Shown one piece after another: positions 54,101-62,118 of a stretch of DNA of 64,000 nucleotides (positions are counted from its first letter, which is position 1; each line of letters begins with the position of its first letter). The stretch comes from Mesorhizobium sp. M2D.F.Ca.ET.226.01.1.1. Lineage in GTDB: Bacteria; Pseudomonadota; Alphaproteobacteria; Rhizobiales; Rhizobiaceae. The stretch spans positions 62,001 through 126,000 of the forward strand of contig NZ_RZOY02000009.1 of assembly GCF_004022705.2 (NCBI RefSeq), given 5' to 3'. The position numbers and the translations under genes are program-made. The notes below the pieces were generated by a model, which searched no databases, was not told where the DNA came from, and saw only the letters and a list, made by a program, of their open reading frames with translations.

Positions 54101-54296
54101 GCTGATCCCGATCGCGCGCGAAGTGTTTTGGGGCCCGATGGCCTACGCCATGATGGGCGGCATCATCGCCGGCACCGCGATCACGCTGCTGTTCCTGCCA
54201 GCGCTTTACGTGACGTGGTTCCGGATCAAGGAGCCGAAAGGCAGCGACGAGGCCCCGGTTTTGGAGACCAACAAACCGCTACAGAGCGCGACCTAA
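51198..54296 (+). CDS. RND-family efflux transporter permease
   Basis: A 1032-residue inner-membrane pump of the AcrB/HAE family. Twelve transmembrane helices in two sets of six, two large periplasmic loops, and the proton-relay segment LGLLVDDAMIAVEMMVARLE (the two Asp of helix 4) are visible. NLGREEDPAFTIKTMIIQANWPGAS near the N-terminus is typical of the subfamily paired with two adaptors. The substrate (drug, dye or fatty acid) is unknown. The TAA stop overlaps the stop of the small gene on the opposite strand. Confidence 0.95.
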   Translation: MKGFNLSDWALNHRSMVWYFMLVFVVAGIFSYLNLGREEDPAFTIKTMIIQANWPGASVKETVQQVTDRIEKKLEELDSLDYTKSVTTAGQTVVFVNLKDTTKARDVVPNWLQVRNMVNDIRAQFPQGVQGPFFNDRFGDVFGNIYAFTADGLTPRQLRDYVEDVRTKILTVPNAGKVDLVGAQDEAIYLEFSSRQIAALGLNQQQIVASLQAQNAITPSGVIESGPERISVRVGGQFTSEESLRAINLRVNDRFFRLSDVATIRRGYVDPPTTLFRFNGQDAIGLAIGMKPNANLLKFGEALHEEMQKVLADLPVGVGVHLVADQPVIVEEAVSGFTRALFEAVAIVLAVSFISLGMRAGFVVALSIPLVLAITFTVMAYLGISLQRISLGALIIALGLLVDDAMIAVEMMVARLEVGDSLRKAATYVYTSTAFPMLTGTLVTVAGFIPIGLNSSAAGEYTFTLFVVIAVSLLVSWIVAVLFAPLLGVTILPATMKEKHHDQPGRFTSLFRRVLVLSVRRHWLTIIVTVLLFAASIAGFGLVQQQFFPPSDRPELVVDWNLPQNASITDTRDQMGRFEQRALVGNPDIDHFSSYIGQGAVRFLLAYDVQPANPYFGQTVIVTKSIEARNRVKPALEKLLREEFVGTDAFVKPLELGPPVGRPVQYRVGGPDIQTVRELAQQFAGLISANPKLAAPAFDWNEPQRVLRVDVLQDKARQLGITSSDIASALNSTVGGATITQVRDATYLIDVVARSREADRSSISTLQNLQLPTGTGESIPLAAIANFRYDLEQPTVWRRNRTPTITVRAGLVGDVLPATVVNELKPSVDGFIAKLPPGYSVETAGSVEESAKSQGPIAAVVPLMLFVMATILMVQLQSFQRLFLVVAVAPLGLIGVVAALVPSGAPLGFVAILGVLALIGILIRNSVILIVQIEDLVAEGKDRWAAVIEATEHRMRPIALTAAAASLALIPIAREVFWGPMAYAMMGGIIAGTAITLLFLPALYVTWFRIKEPKGSDEAPVLETNKPLQSAT

Positions 54297-54622
54297 GTTC
54301 CTGCGGAGGCGTCGTTGTCATTGAAGCCTACGGGCGGCGATTTTGCCCGCTGCCAATGCGATGATTTCGAACTGCGCCAAGCGTCCCAGCCCTCCGGCAA
54401 ATCGGCCAATTCCATGATGCTTTCGTCCCGCTGGACCACCTCCTGCAAGCCGACAAGGATTATGTCGCGTTCATCCCAATCACGCGTATCGCTGCCATAG
54501 AAGAGCCAACTGCCATCGTCTTCCATATGCGAAACATATGCGATCCAGTCGTCCCTGGAGAATATGCTCCTGTCCGCGAACACCGCGACATCGGGCGAAT
54601 CCGAAAACTTCCACTCGCCCAT
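54293..54622 (-). CDS. Small protein of unknown function (109 residues)
   Basis: MGEWKFSDSPDVAVFADRSI starts the protein; later blocks are WIAYVSHMEDDGSWLFYGSD, DIILVGLQEVVQRDESIMEL and ADLPEGWDAWRSSKSSHWQRA. It is acidic, tryptophan-rich and has no signal peptide. The strand pattern and the ...ELADLPEGW.A.R ending recall DUF2185/immunity-type small proteins, but I do not recognise it securely. ATG 54622 has a GGGGGA site. It is downstream of the ABC importer on the same strand and convergent with the RND pump. Confidence 0.75.
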   Translation of the reverse strand: MGEWKFSDSPDVAVFADRSIFSRDDWIAYVSHMEDDGSWLFYGSDTRDWDERDIILVGLQEVVQRDESIMELADLPEGWDAWRSSKSSHWQRAKSPPVGFNDNDASAGT

Positions 54623-54650
54623 GATATTCCCCCAAACAGTCCGAACGACG

Positions 54651-55400
54651 TCACGCCGTCCGCACAAACCCTTCGCTCGCCCTGAGCAGGTTGCGCGTAT
54701 AATCCTCGCTGACCCGGTGCCCGATCAGCTGGCTCGCCGTCAGAGTTTCCACCGCATCGCCATTCTGCATCACCATCAGCCGCTCGCACATATGGGTGAT
54801 GATGGCGAGGTCGTGGCTGACCATCAGGAAGGTCAGCTTGTGTCGCCGCCGTACCTCTTCGAGAAGGTTCAGCACCTCGGCTTGTACCGAGGCGTCGAGC
54901 GCCGAGGTCGGCTCGTCGAGCAACAGGATCGAGGGTTCGAGGATGAGCGCGCGCGCGATGGCGACGCGCTGGCGCTGGCCGCCGGACAGCTGGTGCGCGT
55001 AGCGGAAGCGGAAGCCTTTGCCGAGGCCGACCTCGTCCAACGCGCGCTCGATGCGCTTTTCGCCGTCGGCAATGCCGTGGATTGCCAAAGGCTCCTGCAG
55101 CAGGCGGTCGACCGTCTGGCGCGGATGCAGCGAGCCGTACGGATCCTGGAACACCATTTGCACGTCGCGGTAGAAGGCCTTGTCGCGGGTTTTGCCGAGG
55201 GCCTTGCCGTTGACTGTGATGGTGCCCGAGGCGACAGGCGCAAGGCCGGTGATTGCCCTCAGCAGCGTCGATTTTCCGGAACCGCTTTCACCGACCAGCC
55301 CGTAAGACTCGCCCTCGCGCACTTCCAGGCTGACGCCCTTCAATGCGCGAAAACGGTCGAAGACCACTTCCAAACCCTCGATGGCGACGGCGGCCGTCAT
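54651..55400 (-). CDS. Dipeptide/oligopeptide-type ABC transporter ATPase (DppF-like)
   Basis: A 249-residue ABC ATPase: Walker A GESGSGKSTLLRA, Q-loop FQDPYGSLHPRQTV, signature LSGGQRQRVAIARAL, Walker B SILLLDEPTSALD and the H-loop MVSHDL. It lacks the long C-terminal oligopeptide-type extension. Its start overlaps the stop of the first ATPase (ATGA). It is the fifth gene of the importer operon. Confidence 0.93.
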   Translation of the reverse strand: MTAAVAIEGLEVVFDRFRALKGVSLEVREGESYGLVGESGSGKSTLLRAITGLAPVASGTITVNGKALGKTRDKAFYRDVQMVFQDPYGSLHPRQTVDRLLQEPLAIHGIADGEKRIERALDEVGLGKGFRFRYAHQLSGGQRQRVAIARALILEPSILLLDEPTSALDASVQAEVLNLLEEVRRRHKLTFLMVSHDLAIITHMCERLMVMQNGDAVETLTASQLIGHRVSEDYTRNLLRASEGFVRTA

Positions 55401-56233
55401 GCAGCCCACTCCGGTTTGCGGTCGAGCACCGGCAACGGATGGCGCTCGAAACCGATCCTCGGCATGCAGTTGAGCAGGCCGCGCGTGTAGGGATGCTGGG
55501 CGTCGCGCAGTTCGGAGGCCTTGATCTGCTCGACAACCTTGCCGGCATACATGACGACGACCCTATCGCAGAAGGACGAAACCAGGCGCAAATCGTGCGA
55601 GATGAAGATCAGCCCCATGCCGCGCTCGGCGACGAGCTTGTCGAGGATCTTGAGCACGTCGAGCTGCACGGTCACGTCGAGCGCCGAAGTCGGCTCGTCG
55701 GCAATCATCAGCTCGGGTCCTGTGATCAGCATCATGGCGATCATGGCGCGCTGACCCATGCCGCCCGAGACCTCGTGCGGGTAAAGGTCGAAGACGCGGG
55801 CCGGATCGCGGATCTGCACCGCCTGCAGCATGGCCAGCGCCCGCTCGCGCGCATCGGCCTTGGAAACCTTTTCGTGCGTGCGCAGCGTCTCGACGATCTG
55901 GCGGCCGATGGTCATCACCGGATCCAGCGAATATTTCGGATCCTGCAGGATCATGGCGATGCGGTTTCCCCGCAGCGACCGGCGCTGACGGGATGAGATC
56001 GAGAGCAGTTCGATGCCACCAAAGGCGAGCTTCTTGGCCGAAACCTCCGCCTGCGGCGGGGTCAGCCCCATGATGGCGCGGCCGGTCTGCGACTTTCCGG
56101 AGCCGCTTTCGCCGACGATGCCGAGACGCTCGCGGCCGAGCGAGAAGGAGACGCCGCGCACCGCCTGCACGAGGCCGGTGCGCGTCGGAAAGGTGACACG
56201 CAGATCGTCGACTTCGAGGAGTGTGTCGCTCAT
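55397..56233 (-). CDS. Dipeptide/oligopeptide-type ABC transporter ATPase (DppD-like)
   Basis: A 278-residue ABC ATPase with Walker A GESGSGKSQTGRAI, Q-loop ILQDPKYSLDPVM, signature VSGGMGQRAMIAMML, Walker B LMIADEPTSALD, and the characteristic C-terminal QHPYTRGLLNCMPRI. The signature reads SGGMGQ rather than SGGQ(R)Q, as in many DppD proteins. ATG 56233 (MSDTLLEVDDL) is chosen; the longer open frame has no homology. It follows the second permease by ten bases. Confidence 0.93.
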   Translation of the reverse strand: MSDTLLEVDDLRVTFPTRTGLVQAVRGVSFSLGRERLGIVGESGSGKSQTGRAIMGLTPPQAEVSAKKLAFGGIELLSISSRQRRSLRGNRIAMILQDPKYSLDPVMTIGRQIVETLRTHEKVSKADARERALAMLQAVQIRDPARVFDLYPHEVSGGMGQRAMIAMMLITGPELMIADEPTSALDVTVQLDVLKILDKLVAERGMGLIFISHDLRLVSSFCDRVVVMYAGKVVEQIKASELRDAQHPYTRGLLNCMPRIGFERHPLPVLDRKPEWAA

Positions 56234-56243
56234 TGGTCGCCAC

Positions 56244-57164
56244 TCATTGGTCACCACTCCGGGGGTCGAGCGCGTCGCGCAGGCCATCGCCAAGCAGGTT
56301 GAAACCGAGGCTGACGATGAGGATCGCGGCACCAGGGGCCGCGGCCACCCACCACTGGTCGAGGATGAAGCGGCGGCCCGATGCAATCATCGCGCCCCAT
56401 TCGGGCAGCGGCGGCTGCGCGCCGAGGCCGAGGAAGCCGAGGCCGGCGGCGGTGAGGATGATGCCAGCCATGTCCAGCGTCACCCGGATGATCAGAGAGG
56501 AGATGCAGAGCGGCATAATGTGGCGCAGTACGATGCGGAAGGACGAGGCGCCCATCAATTGCACCGCCTTGATGTAATCGGAGTTGCGCACCGTCAGCGT
56601 CTCGGCGCGGGCGATGCGCGCGTAAGGCGGCCAGGAGGTGATGGCGATCGCCAGCACCGCGTTCTCGATGCCCGGGCCGAGGGCGGCGACGAAAGCCAGC
56701 GCCAGCACCAGCTTGGGAAAGGCGAGGAAGATGTCGGTGATGCGCATCAGGATCGTGTCGGTCCAGCCGCCGGCGTAACCGGCGACCGTGCCGACCAAAA
56801 GGCCGATGGGCGCGGCGATGATGGCGACGAGGATGACGACATAAAGCGTCCAGCGCGAGCCGTAGACGATGCGCGAATAGATGTCGCGGCCGAGGTCATC
56901 GGTGCCGAACCAATGCTCAGCGCTCGGCGCTAGCAGGCGGGCGTTCTTCAGGTCGCCCACGGTCGCGGAATAGGGCGCCAGCACACCGGCAAGGGCTGCA
57001 ACCACCATCAGTGCGAGGATGATGAGCAGCCCGACCAAAGCCAGCCGGTTGGCGGAAAATCGCCGCCAGGCGACATAGGCGCGGCCGAGTCTCGCCTGCA
57101 CGCGTGAGGCTGGGCGGTCGCTAAGCAACCATTCGCGGCGTGACTGGATTGCCTCGGCGCTCAT
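56244..57164 (-). CDS. ABC transporter permease (DppC-like)
   Basis: A 306-residue permease with an N-terminal cytoplasmic stretch, six transmembrane helices, the HWFGTDDLGRDIYSRIVYGSR motif of DppC/OppC proteins and the EAA loop (VRNSDYIKAVQLMGASSFRIVLRHIMP). Its start overlaps the stop of the partner permease. Confidence 0.93.
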   Translation of the reverse strand: MSAEAIQSRREWLLSDRPASRVQARLGRAYVAWRRFSANRLALVGLLIILALMVVAALAGVLAPYSATVGDLKNARLLAPSAEHWFGTDDLGRDIYSRIVYGSRWTLYVVILVAIIAAPIGLLVGTVAGYAGGWTDTILMRITDIFLAFPKLVLALAFVAALGPGIENAVLAIAITSWPPYARIARAETLTVRNSDYIKAVQLMGASSFRIVLRHIMPLCISSLIIRVTLDMAGIILTAAGLGFLGLGAQPPLPEWGAMIASGRRFILDQWWVAAAPGAAILIVSLGFNLLGDGLRDALDPRSGDQ

Positions 57165-58228
57165 CCGACCTTCGTCCTCGGATCGAGCAGCCGGTAAAGC
57201 AGGTCCGACAGGAGGTTGATGGCGATGAAGACGGAACCGATGATGATGGTGCCGCCGAGCACGGCGTTCATGTCGGCGTTCGTGAGCGAATTGGTGATAT
57301 AGAGGCCGATGCCCGGCCACGAGAAGACGGTCTCGGTCAGCACCGAGCCTTCGAGCAGGCTGGCATAGGAAAGCGCGATCACCGTCACCATCGGCACGGC
57401 GGCGTTGCGCAGCGCGTGGCCCCAGATGATACGCGTCTCCGACAGGCCCTTGGCGCGCGCGGCGACGATATATTCCTGCGCCAGCTCGTTCAGCATGAAG
57501 GAGCGGGTCATGCGGCTGATATAGGCGAGCGCGAAATAGCCAAGCAGCGCGGCCGGCAGGATGATGTGACGGTAGGCGTCGTAGAAGACGTCCCATTGGC
57601 CCTGCATGGCCGAGTCGAGCAGGTAGAATCCGGTGATCGGCGTGAAGGTATATTCGTAGACGACGTCGAGCCGCGCGGGAAAGGCGACCCATTGCAGCTT
57701 GGCGTAGAACAGGACGAGCCCGAGCAGTCCAAGCCAGAAGATCGGCACCGAATAGCCGATCAGGCCGATGATACGCGCGATCTGGTCGATCAGGCTGCCG
57801 CGCCTGACCGCGGCCAGCACGCCGAGCGGCACGCCAATGACGGCGCCGATCAGCGTGCCCAACGTCGCCAGCTCGATGGTTGCCGGAAAGACCCGGCGGA
57901 TGTCGGACATCACCGGATTGGTGGTCAGCACGGAGGTGCCGAAGTCGCCTCTCAGCGCTGCTTTGACGTAGAGGTAGAACTGCTCGATCCAGGGCAGATC
58001 GAGACCCATCTCCCGGCGCGTGCGCTCGACGACAGCGGTGGGTGCGCGGTCGCCGAGCACCGCCAGCACCGGATCGATCGGGATGACGCGGCCGATGAAG
58101 AAGGTCACCGCGAGAAGACCGAGATAGGTCGTCACCGCGATGACCAGGAAGCGGCCAAGCGACGATAGAATGGCGACGGCACGGGCGCTGCCGCGCCCTG
58201 CCGCCACCTGGTTTTCAGCTATGCTCAC
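57161..58228 (-). CDS. ABC transporter permease (DppB-like)
   Basis: A 355-residue permease with six helices. The DppB family N-terminus (VTFFIGRVIPIDPVLAVLGDRA, REMGLDLPWIEQFYLYVKAALRGDFGTS) and the EAA loop (AQEYIVAARAKGLSETRIIWGHALRNAAVP) are visible. It lies 18 bases after the binding-protein gene. Confidence 0.93.
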   Translation of the reverse strand: MSIAENQVAAGRGSARAVAILSSLGRFLVIAVTTYLGLLAVTFFIGRVIPIDPVLAVLGDRAPTAVVERTRREMGLDLPWIEQFYLYVKAALRGDFGTSVLTTNPVMSDIRRVFPATIELATLGTLIGAVIGVPLGVLAAVRRGSLIDQIARIIGLIGYSVPIFWLGLLGLVLFYAKLQWVAFPARLDVVYEYTFTPITGFYLLDSAMQGQWDVFYDAYRHIILPAALLGYFALAYISRMTRSFMLNELAQEYIVAARAKGLSETRIIWGHALRNAAVPMVTVIALSYASLLEGSVLTETVFSWPGIGLYITNSLTNADMNAVLGGTIIIGSVFIAINLLSDLLYRLLDPRTKVG

Positions 58229-58246
58229 GCGGGGCGCCCGAGGACG

Positions 58247-59878
58247 CTATTCCTTCGAGACCGGACCGACGAAGTTGGTGTCGAAGCTCGGGCCGAGCGC
58301 GAAGCCCTTGAGGTTCTTGCGCAGGCCCGCCACTTCCAGTTGCTGATGGATGATGACGAAGGGGCTGGTGTCGAGGATCTTCTTCTGCAGATCCTTGTAC
58401 ATGTCGGCGCGCTTGCCCGAATCCTTTTCGAGAAGCGCCGCCTCAGTCTCCTTGGTCAGGTCCGGAATGTCCCAGGCGTTGCGCCAGGCCAGCGTCTTGA
58501 TCTTGGCGGCGTCGGAATTGTCCGGGTTCGAGGCAAAAGTCTGGGCGTTGGAGTTCGGATCGAAATAGTCCTGGCCCCAGTTGCCGATATAGATGTCGTG
58601 GTTGCGGGCGCGGTACTTGGTAAGCGTCTGCTTACCATCACCCGGAATGATCTCCAGCTTGATGCCGGCCTGGCCGAGCGTCTGCTGGATCGATTCCGCC
58701 ATGCCCGTGGTCGGTTGGCCGACACGCACATCCATGGTTACCTTGAAACCGTCCGGCAGGCCTGCCTTGGCCAGCAGTTCCTTGGCCTTGGCGACGTCGA
58801 GCTTGAACGGGTTGTCGTCGATCGCGCCGAGGTCGCCCTTCGGCAGGAAGGACTGGTGGATCTCGCCGATGCCCTTGAGAATGGTGGTGCTCAGCGCGTC
58901 ATAGTCGACCAGATATTTGAACGCCTGGCGAACCTCCGGCTTGGCGAGGTTCGGATTCTTCTGATTGAGGCTGATGTAATAGACCGTGCCCTTCGGCGCG
59001 CTTGTGGTGGTGAGGTCGGCGTTCTTGGCGATAGCGTCGAGGTCGTTCGGCTCGAGGTTGCGGGCGACGTCGATGTCGCCGGCTTCGAGCGCCAAGCGCT
59101 GTGCCGAGCTTTCCTTCATGTTGCGGTAGATGACGCGAGCGAGCTTGGCCTTCTCGCCATTGTAATTGTCGTTGCGCTCCAGAACGACGGCTTCGTTGGC
59201 GCGCCATTCGCGCAGCTTGTACTGGCCGGAGCCGGCATAGCCGGTCTTCAGCCAGGCATTGCCGAAGTCGTTGTCCCATTTGTAGTCGGCGCTGGGCGTG
59301 ACGGCGGCGACATGCTCCTTGACCAGCTTGGCGTCGACGACGGAGGCGACGGTGGCCGACAGGCAGTTGAGCACGAAGCTCGGCGCATAGGCCTTGTCGA
59401 CGACGAACTGGAAGGTGGTGTCGTCCACGGCCTTGGCTTTCTCGGTGACATTGTCGCCGCTGATGCCGAACTGGTTGATGATGAAGGCCGGGCTCTTGTC
59501 GAGCTTGATGGCGCGTTCGAAGGAATAGGCGACGTCGGCCGCGGTGATCGGATTGCCGGATGCGAACTTCATGCCGGGCTTGAGCTTGAAGGTGTAGGTC
59601 AGGCCGTCGTCGGACACGGTCCAGCTCTCGGCGAGGTCGGGCTTGACCTTGGAGGTGTCCTTGAGATCGAGACGGACCAGGAGATCATAAGTGTTGCCGG
59701 TGACTTCGGCCGTCGATAGCTCGAACGCCTCGCCCGGATCCATCGAGATGATGTCGTCGATGGCGAAGCCCTCGACCAGCGTATCGGCGGGCGTGACCGC
59801 GAAGGCAGGCGTTGCGAGAAGCGCAGTCATCGCCACACCCGCAAGCAAGCTACGGACGGCAAACTTTTCCAGCATCAT
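58247..59878 (-). CDS. ABC transporter periplasmic substrate-binding protein (SBP family 5)
   Basis: A 543-residue exported protein: signal peptide to about residue 28 (PAFAV), then the family-5 pattern ADTLVEGFAIDDIISMDPGEAFEL..., LAESWTVSDDGLTYTFKLKPGMKFASGNPITAADVAYSFERA, and GSGQYKLREWRANEAVVLERNDNYNG. It is the first gene of the importer. Members bind peptides, nickel chelates, opines or sugars; the ligand is not evident. Start ATG 59878 has a CAGGGA site, ATG 59875 is adjacent. Confidence 0.92.
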   Translation of the reverse strand: MMLEKFAVRSLLAGVAMTALLATPAFAVTPADTLVEGFAIDDIISMDPGEAFELSTAEVTGNTYDLLVRLDLKDTSKVKPDLAESWTVSDDGLTYTFKLKPGMKFASGNPITAADVAYSFERAIKLDKSPAFIINQFGISGDNVTEKAKAVDDTTFQFVVDKAYAPSFVLNCLSATVASVVDAKLVKEHVAAVTPSADYKWDNDFGNAWLKTGYAGSGQYKLREWRANEAVVLERNDNYNGEKAKLARVIYRNMKESSAQRLALEAGDIDVARNLEPNDLDAIAKNADLTTTSAPKGTVYYISLNQKNPNLAKPEVRQAFKYLVDYDALSTTILKGIGEIHQSFLPKGDLGAIDDNPFKLDVAKAKELLAKAGLPDGFKVTMDVRVGQPTTGMAESIQQTLGQAGIKLEIIPGDGKQTLTKYRARNHDIYIGNWGQDYFDPNSNAQTFASNPDNSDAAKIKTLAWRNAWDIPDLTKETEAALLEKDSGKRADMYKDLQKKILDTSPFVIIHQQLEVAGLRKNLKGFALGPSFDTNFVGPVSKE

Positions 59879-60143
59879 GTGATCGTTCCCTGTTTTGTTG
59901 ACCTGAGTTCCCGGCTCAGGGTTTGATTATTCTTTGCAAAGCCGGCAACGGCTTGGACCACTTACCGTCGTGGTTTTTGTCCAGTTGGTCAACTCCCTAT
60001 TCGACGGTGCCCCGCTCCGCAACATGCATTTTGCGAGACGGCATATCGGACCTAACGGGCGGCGATCCGTCGACCCATGCGCCGGCTAAATGGAGCAGCC
60101 GATCCGAAAAAATTTGCCAGGGTCCGTGGCCATGAAGCAGCCG
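59879..60143 (-). other. Leader/promoter region of the peptide-type importer with inverted repeats
   Basis: No gene is seen in these 265 bases. Inverted repeats occur at ctgag-ttcccgg-ctcag (59903-59919), aagccg-gcaa-cggctt (59939-59954) and agttg-gt-caact (59983-59994). They may form leader hairpins or a regulator site; no promoter with good hexamers was found. Confidence 0.35.
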
Positions 60144-61391
60144 CTATTTCAGTTGCGCGACCAAGCCTGAGTCGGGAAAACAGGTGGCAGGCTTACCGTT
60201 CTTCGCCTGCCACACTCCGATCGAGCGGCGCGTCTTGAAGCCGGGCAGGCCGTCGGCATTGCCGACATCGTAGCCCTTGGCCTCCAGCGCGCGCTGCAGG
60301 GCGGCGATGTCGGAGCGGTGCAGATCGCCGACCGGCCCCCAGTTGCCAACGAAGGTGGCGTCGCCCTTGGCGATACGTTCGGCGGCATGCCCGATGAACA
60401 GGCCGTAGAGGTCGCTGTTGTTGTATTGCTTGATCACATAGAAATTCGGCGTGACGAGAAAGGCTGGGCCGCTGCGTCCTGCCGGCATGAGCAGAGAGCT
60501 TTCGGCCTTCATCTCGCTTGCCTGAAATGCCTTGTTATCGACGCGCCTGATGCCCATTGCCACCCAGTCGGATATCTTCTTGCCCTGGTCGGGCCCTTCG
60601 AGCGAGCAGGAGATACTGGCAGGCACCGTCACCTCGGTCCCCCAGCCGCGCCCCCTCACCCAGCCATAATGGACGAGGTAATTGGCGATCGAGGCGAGCA
60701 CGTCGGGCGTCGAATTCCAGATGTCGGGCCGGCCGTCGCCGTCGAAGTCGACGGCATGCTTGAGGAACGATGTCGGCATGAATTGCGGCTGGCCGAGCGC
60801 CCCGGCCCAGGACGATTTCATCGCGTTGACCGGCGCCAGCCCACGCTCGACGATCTCGAGCGCCGCCAGCACCTCGGTGCGGAAGAAATCCTTTTTCGTC
60901 GACATGAAGGCCTTGGTGCCCAGCACCTCGAAGGCATCGTAAGGCATCCTGGCCGCGCCGAAGCCGGTCTCGCGACCCCAGATCGCCAGCACGATCTCGC
61001 CCGGCACGCCATAGCGCTTCTCGATCAGCCCGAGCACCCTTGAATTGGCGCTCTCGCGCGTGCGCCCGCCCGTGGTGACGGCGCGAACGATTTTTTCGGC
61101 GAAATAGTTGGCGGGCGGACCGAATTCGGACTGGTGCTGCTTTTCAGGTGTGGTCGGCGTCTCACCGGGCATCACGAGGTCCGGCAGGCTCAAATTCGGC
61201 TTCACGCCAAGGAACGCCTCATCGAAGGTTTTCTTGGAGATGCCTTTGGACTTGGCCTCCGGCCAGAGGTCGGTTTGCAGCCATGAGCGGAACTGGTCGT
61301 CGATGGGTGCGGCGTGGGTCGGGGTGGTGAAAAAGAAAGCCAAAGCGGCCAGCAAGAAAACAGTGGCGAGCGCGCGAAGGAATGCTGTCAT
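60144..61391 (-). CDS. Lytic murein transglycosylase (MltB/SLT_2 family) with peptidoglycan-binding domain
   Basis: A 415-residue exported enzyme that cleaves glycan strands to 1,6-anhydro-muropeptides. The signal peptide ends near THAAP; the catalytic Glu is in IWGRETGFGAARM, followed by GALGQPQFMPTSF and DFDGDGRPDIWNSTPDVLASIANYL. A C-terminal PG_binding_1 domain (DIAALQRALEAKGYDVGNADGLPGFKTRRSIGVWQ) is present. ATG 61391 is used; a TTG two codons upstream is in frame. Confidence 0.93.
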   Translation of the reverse strand: MTAFLRALATVFLLAALAFFFTTPTHAAPIDDQFRSWLQTDLWPEAKSKGISKKTFDEAFLGVKPNLSLPDLVMPGETPTTPEKQHQSEFGPPANYFAEKIVRAVTTGGRTRESANSRVLGLIEKRYGVPGEIVLAIWGRETGFGAARMPYDAFEVLGTKAFMSTKKDFFRTEVLAALEIVERGLAPVNAMKSSWAGALGQPQFMPTSFLKHAVDFDGDGRPDIWNSTPDVLASIANYLVHYGWVRGRGWGTEVTVPASISCSLEGPDQGKKISDWVAMGIRRVDNKAFQASEMKAESSLLMPAGRSGPAFLVTPNFYVIKQYNNSDLYGLFIGHAAERIAKGDATFVGNWGPVGDLHRSDIAALQRALEAKGYDVGNADGLPGFKTRRSIGVWQAKNGKPATCFPDSGLVAQLK

Positions 61392-61413
61392 TTCCAAGCT
61401 GCCCCCAATTCCC

Positions 61414-62019
61414 TCAAAACACCGTCCGCGACCTGAGCGCCGCGGCTAGCGTTCCCTCGTCGAGATAATCCAGTTCGCCGCCGACGGGCACGCCATGCGC
61501 CAGCCGCGTCACCTTCACATCGAAGCCGGACAGCTGATCGGTGAGATAGTGCGCCGTGGTCTGCCCCTCGACGGTCGCGTTGACGGCAAGGATCACTTCC
61601 TTCACCTCGCCGCCGGCCACGCGGTCGACCAGCGAGCGGATGTTGAGCTGGTCCGGGCCAATGCCGTCGAGCGGCGACAGTGTGCCGCCGAGCACATGGT
61701 AGCGCGTGTTCATGGCTGCCGCCCGCTCCAGCGCCCACAGGTCCGAGACGTCCTCGACGACGATCAGCGTGCCGGCATCGCGGCGCGGATCGGTGCAGAT
61801 CATGCAAGGATCGGAGGTATCGACATTGCCGCAGGTCGAGCAGATGCGCACCTTGTCGACCGCCTCGCCCATGGCGGCGGCCAAAGGCTCGAGCAGTTGC
61901 TCCTTCTTCTTAATGAGATGGAGTGCCGCGCGCCGCGCCGAACGCGGCCCGAGCCCCGGCACCTTGGCCAGGAGCTGGATCAGGCGTTCGATTTCCGGTC
62001 CGGCGATTCTCTTCGACAT
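61414..62019 (-). CDS. recR: Recombination protein RecR
   Basis: RecR (201 residues) forms rings that load RecA with RecF and RecO. The helix-hairpin-helix LLAKVPGLGPRSARRAALHL, the zinc finger CSTCGNVDTSDPCMIC and the Toprim domain (LIVVEDVSDLWALERA, Walker-like VILAVNATVEGQTTAHYL) are present. In many bacteria recR is directly after ybaB; here the cell-wall hydrolase gene intervenes. Confidence 0.97.
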   Translation of the reverse strand: MSKRIAGPEIERLIQLLAKVPGLGPRSARRAALHLIKKKEQLLEPLAAAMGEAVDKVRICSTCGNVDTSDPCMICTDPRRDAGTLIVVEDVSDLWALERAAAMNTRYHVLGGTLSPLDGIGPDQLNIRSLVDRVAGGEVKEVILAVNATVEGQTTAHYLTDQLSGFDVKVTRLAHGVPVGGELDYLDEGTLAAALRSRTVF

Positions 62020-62071
62020 CGCCTTGATCTAGGATTTTTCAGCGCGGTTTGGAACAGGCCCGACGACACGA

Positions 62072-62097
62072 GGCCCGCCATGCTGCCATGGCGGGCC
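62072..62097 (-). terminator. Terminator-like hairpin after the cell-wall hydrolase gene
   Basis: A perfect 11-bp stem ggcccgccatg (62072-62082) / catggcgggcc (62087-62097) with a four-base loop, 21 bases downstream of the hydrolase stop on the minus strand. There is no T tract. Confidence 0.6.
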
Positions 62098-62118
62098 CTC
62101 TGTCGAATGCAATCGGGT

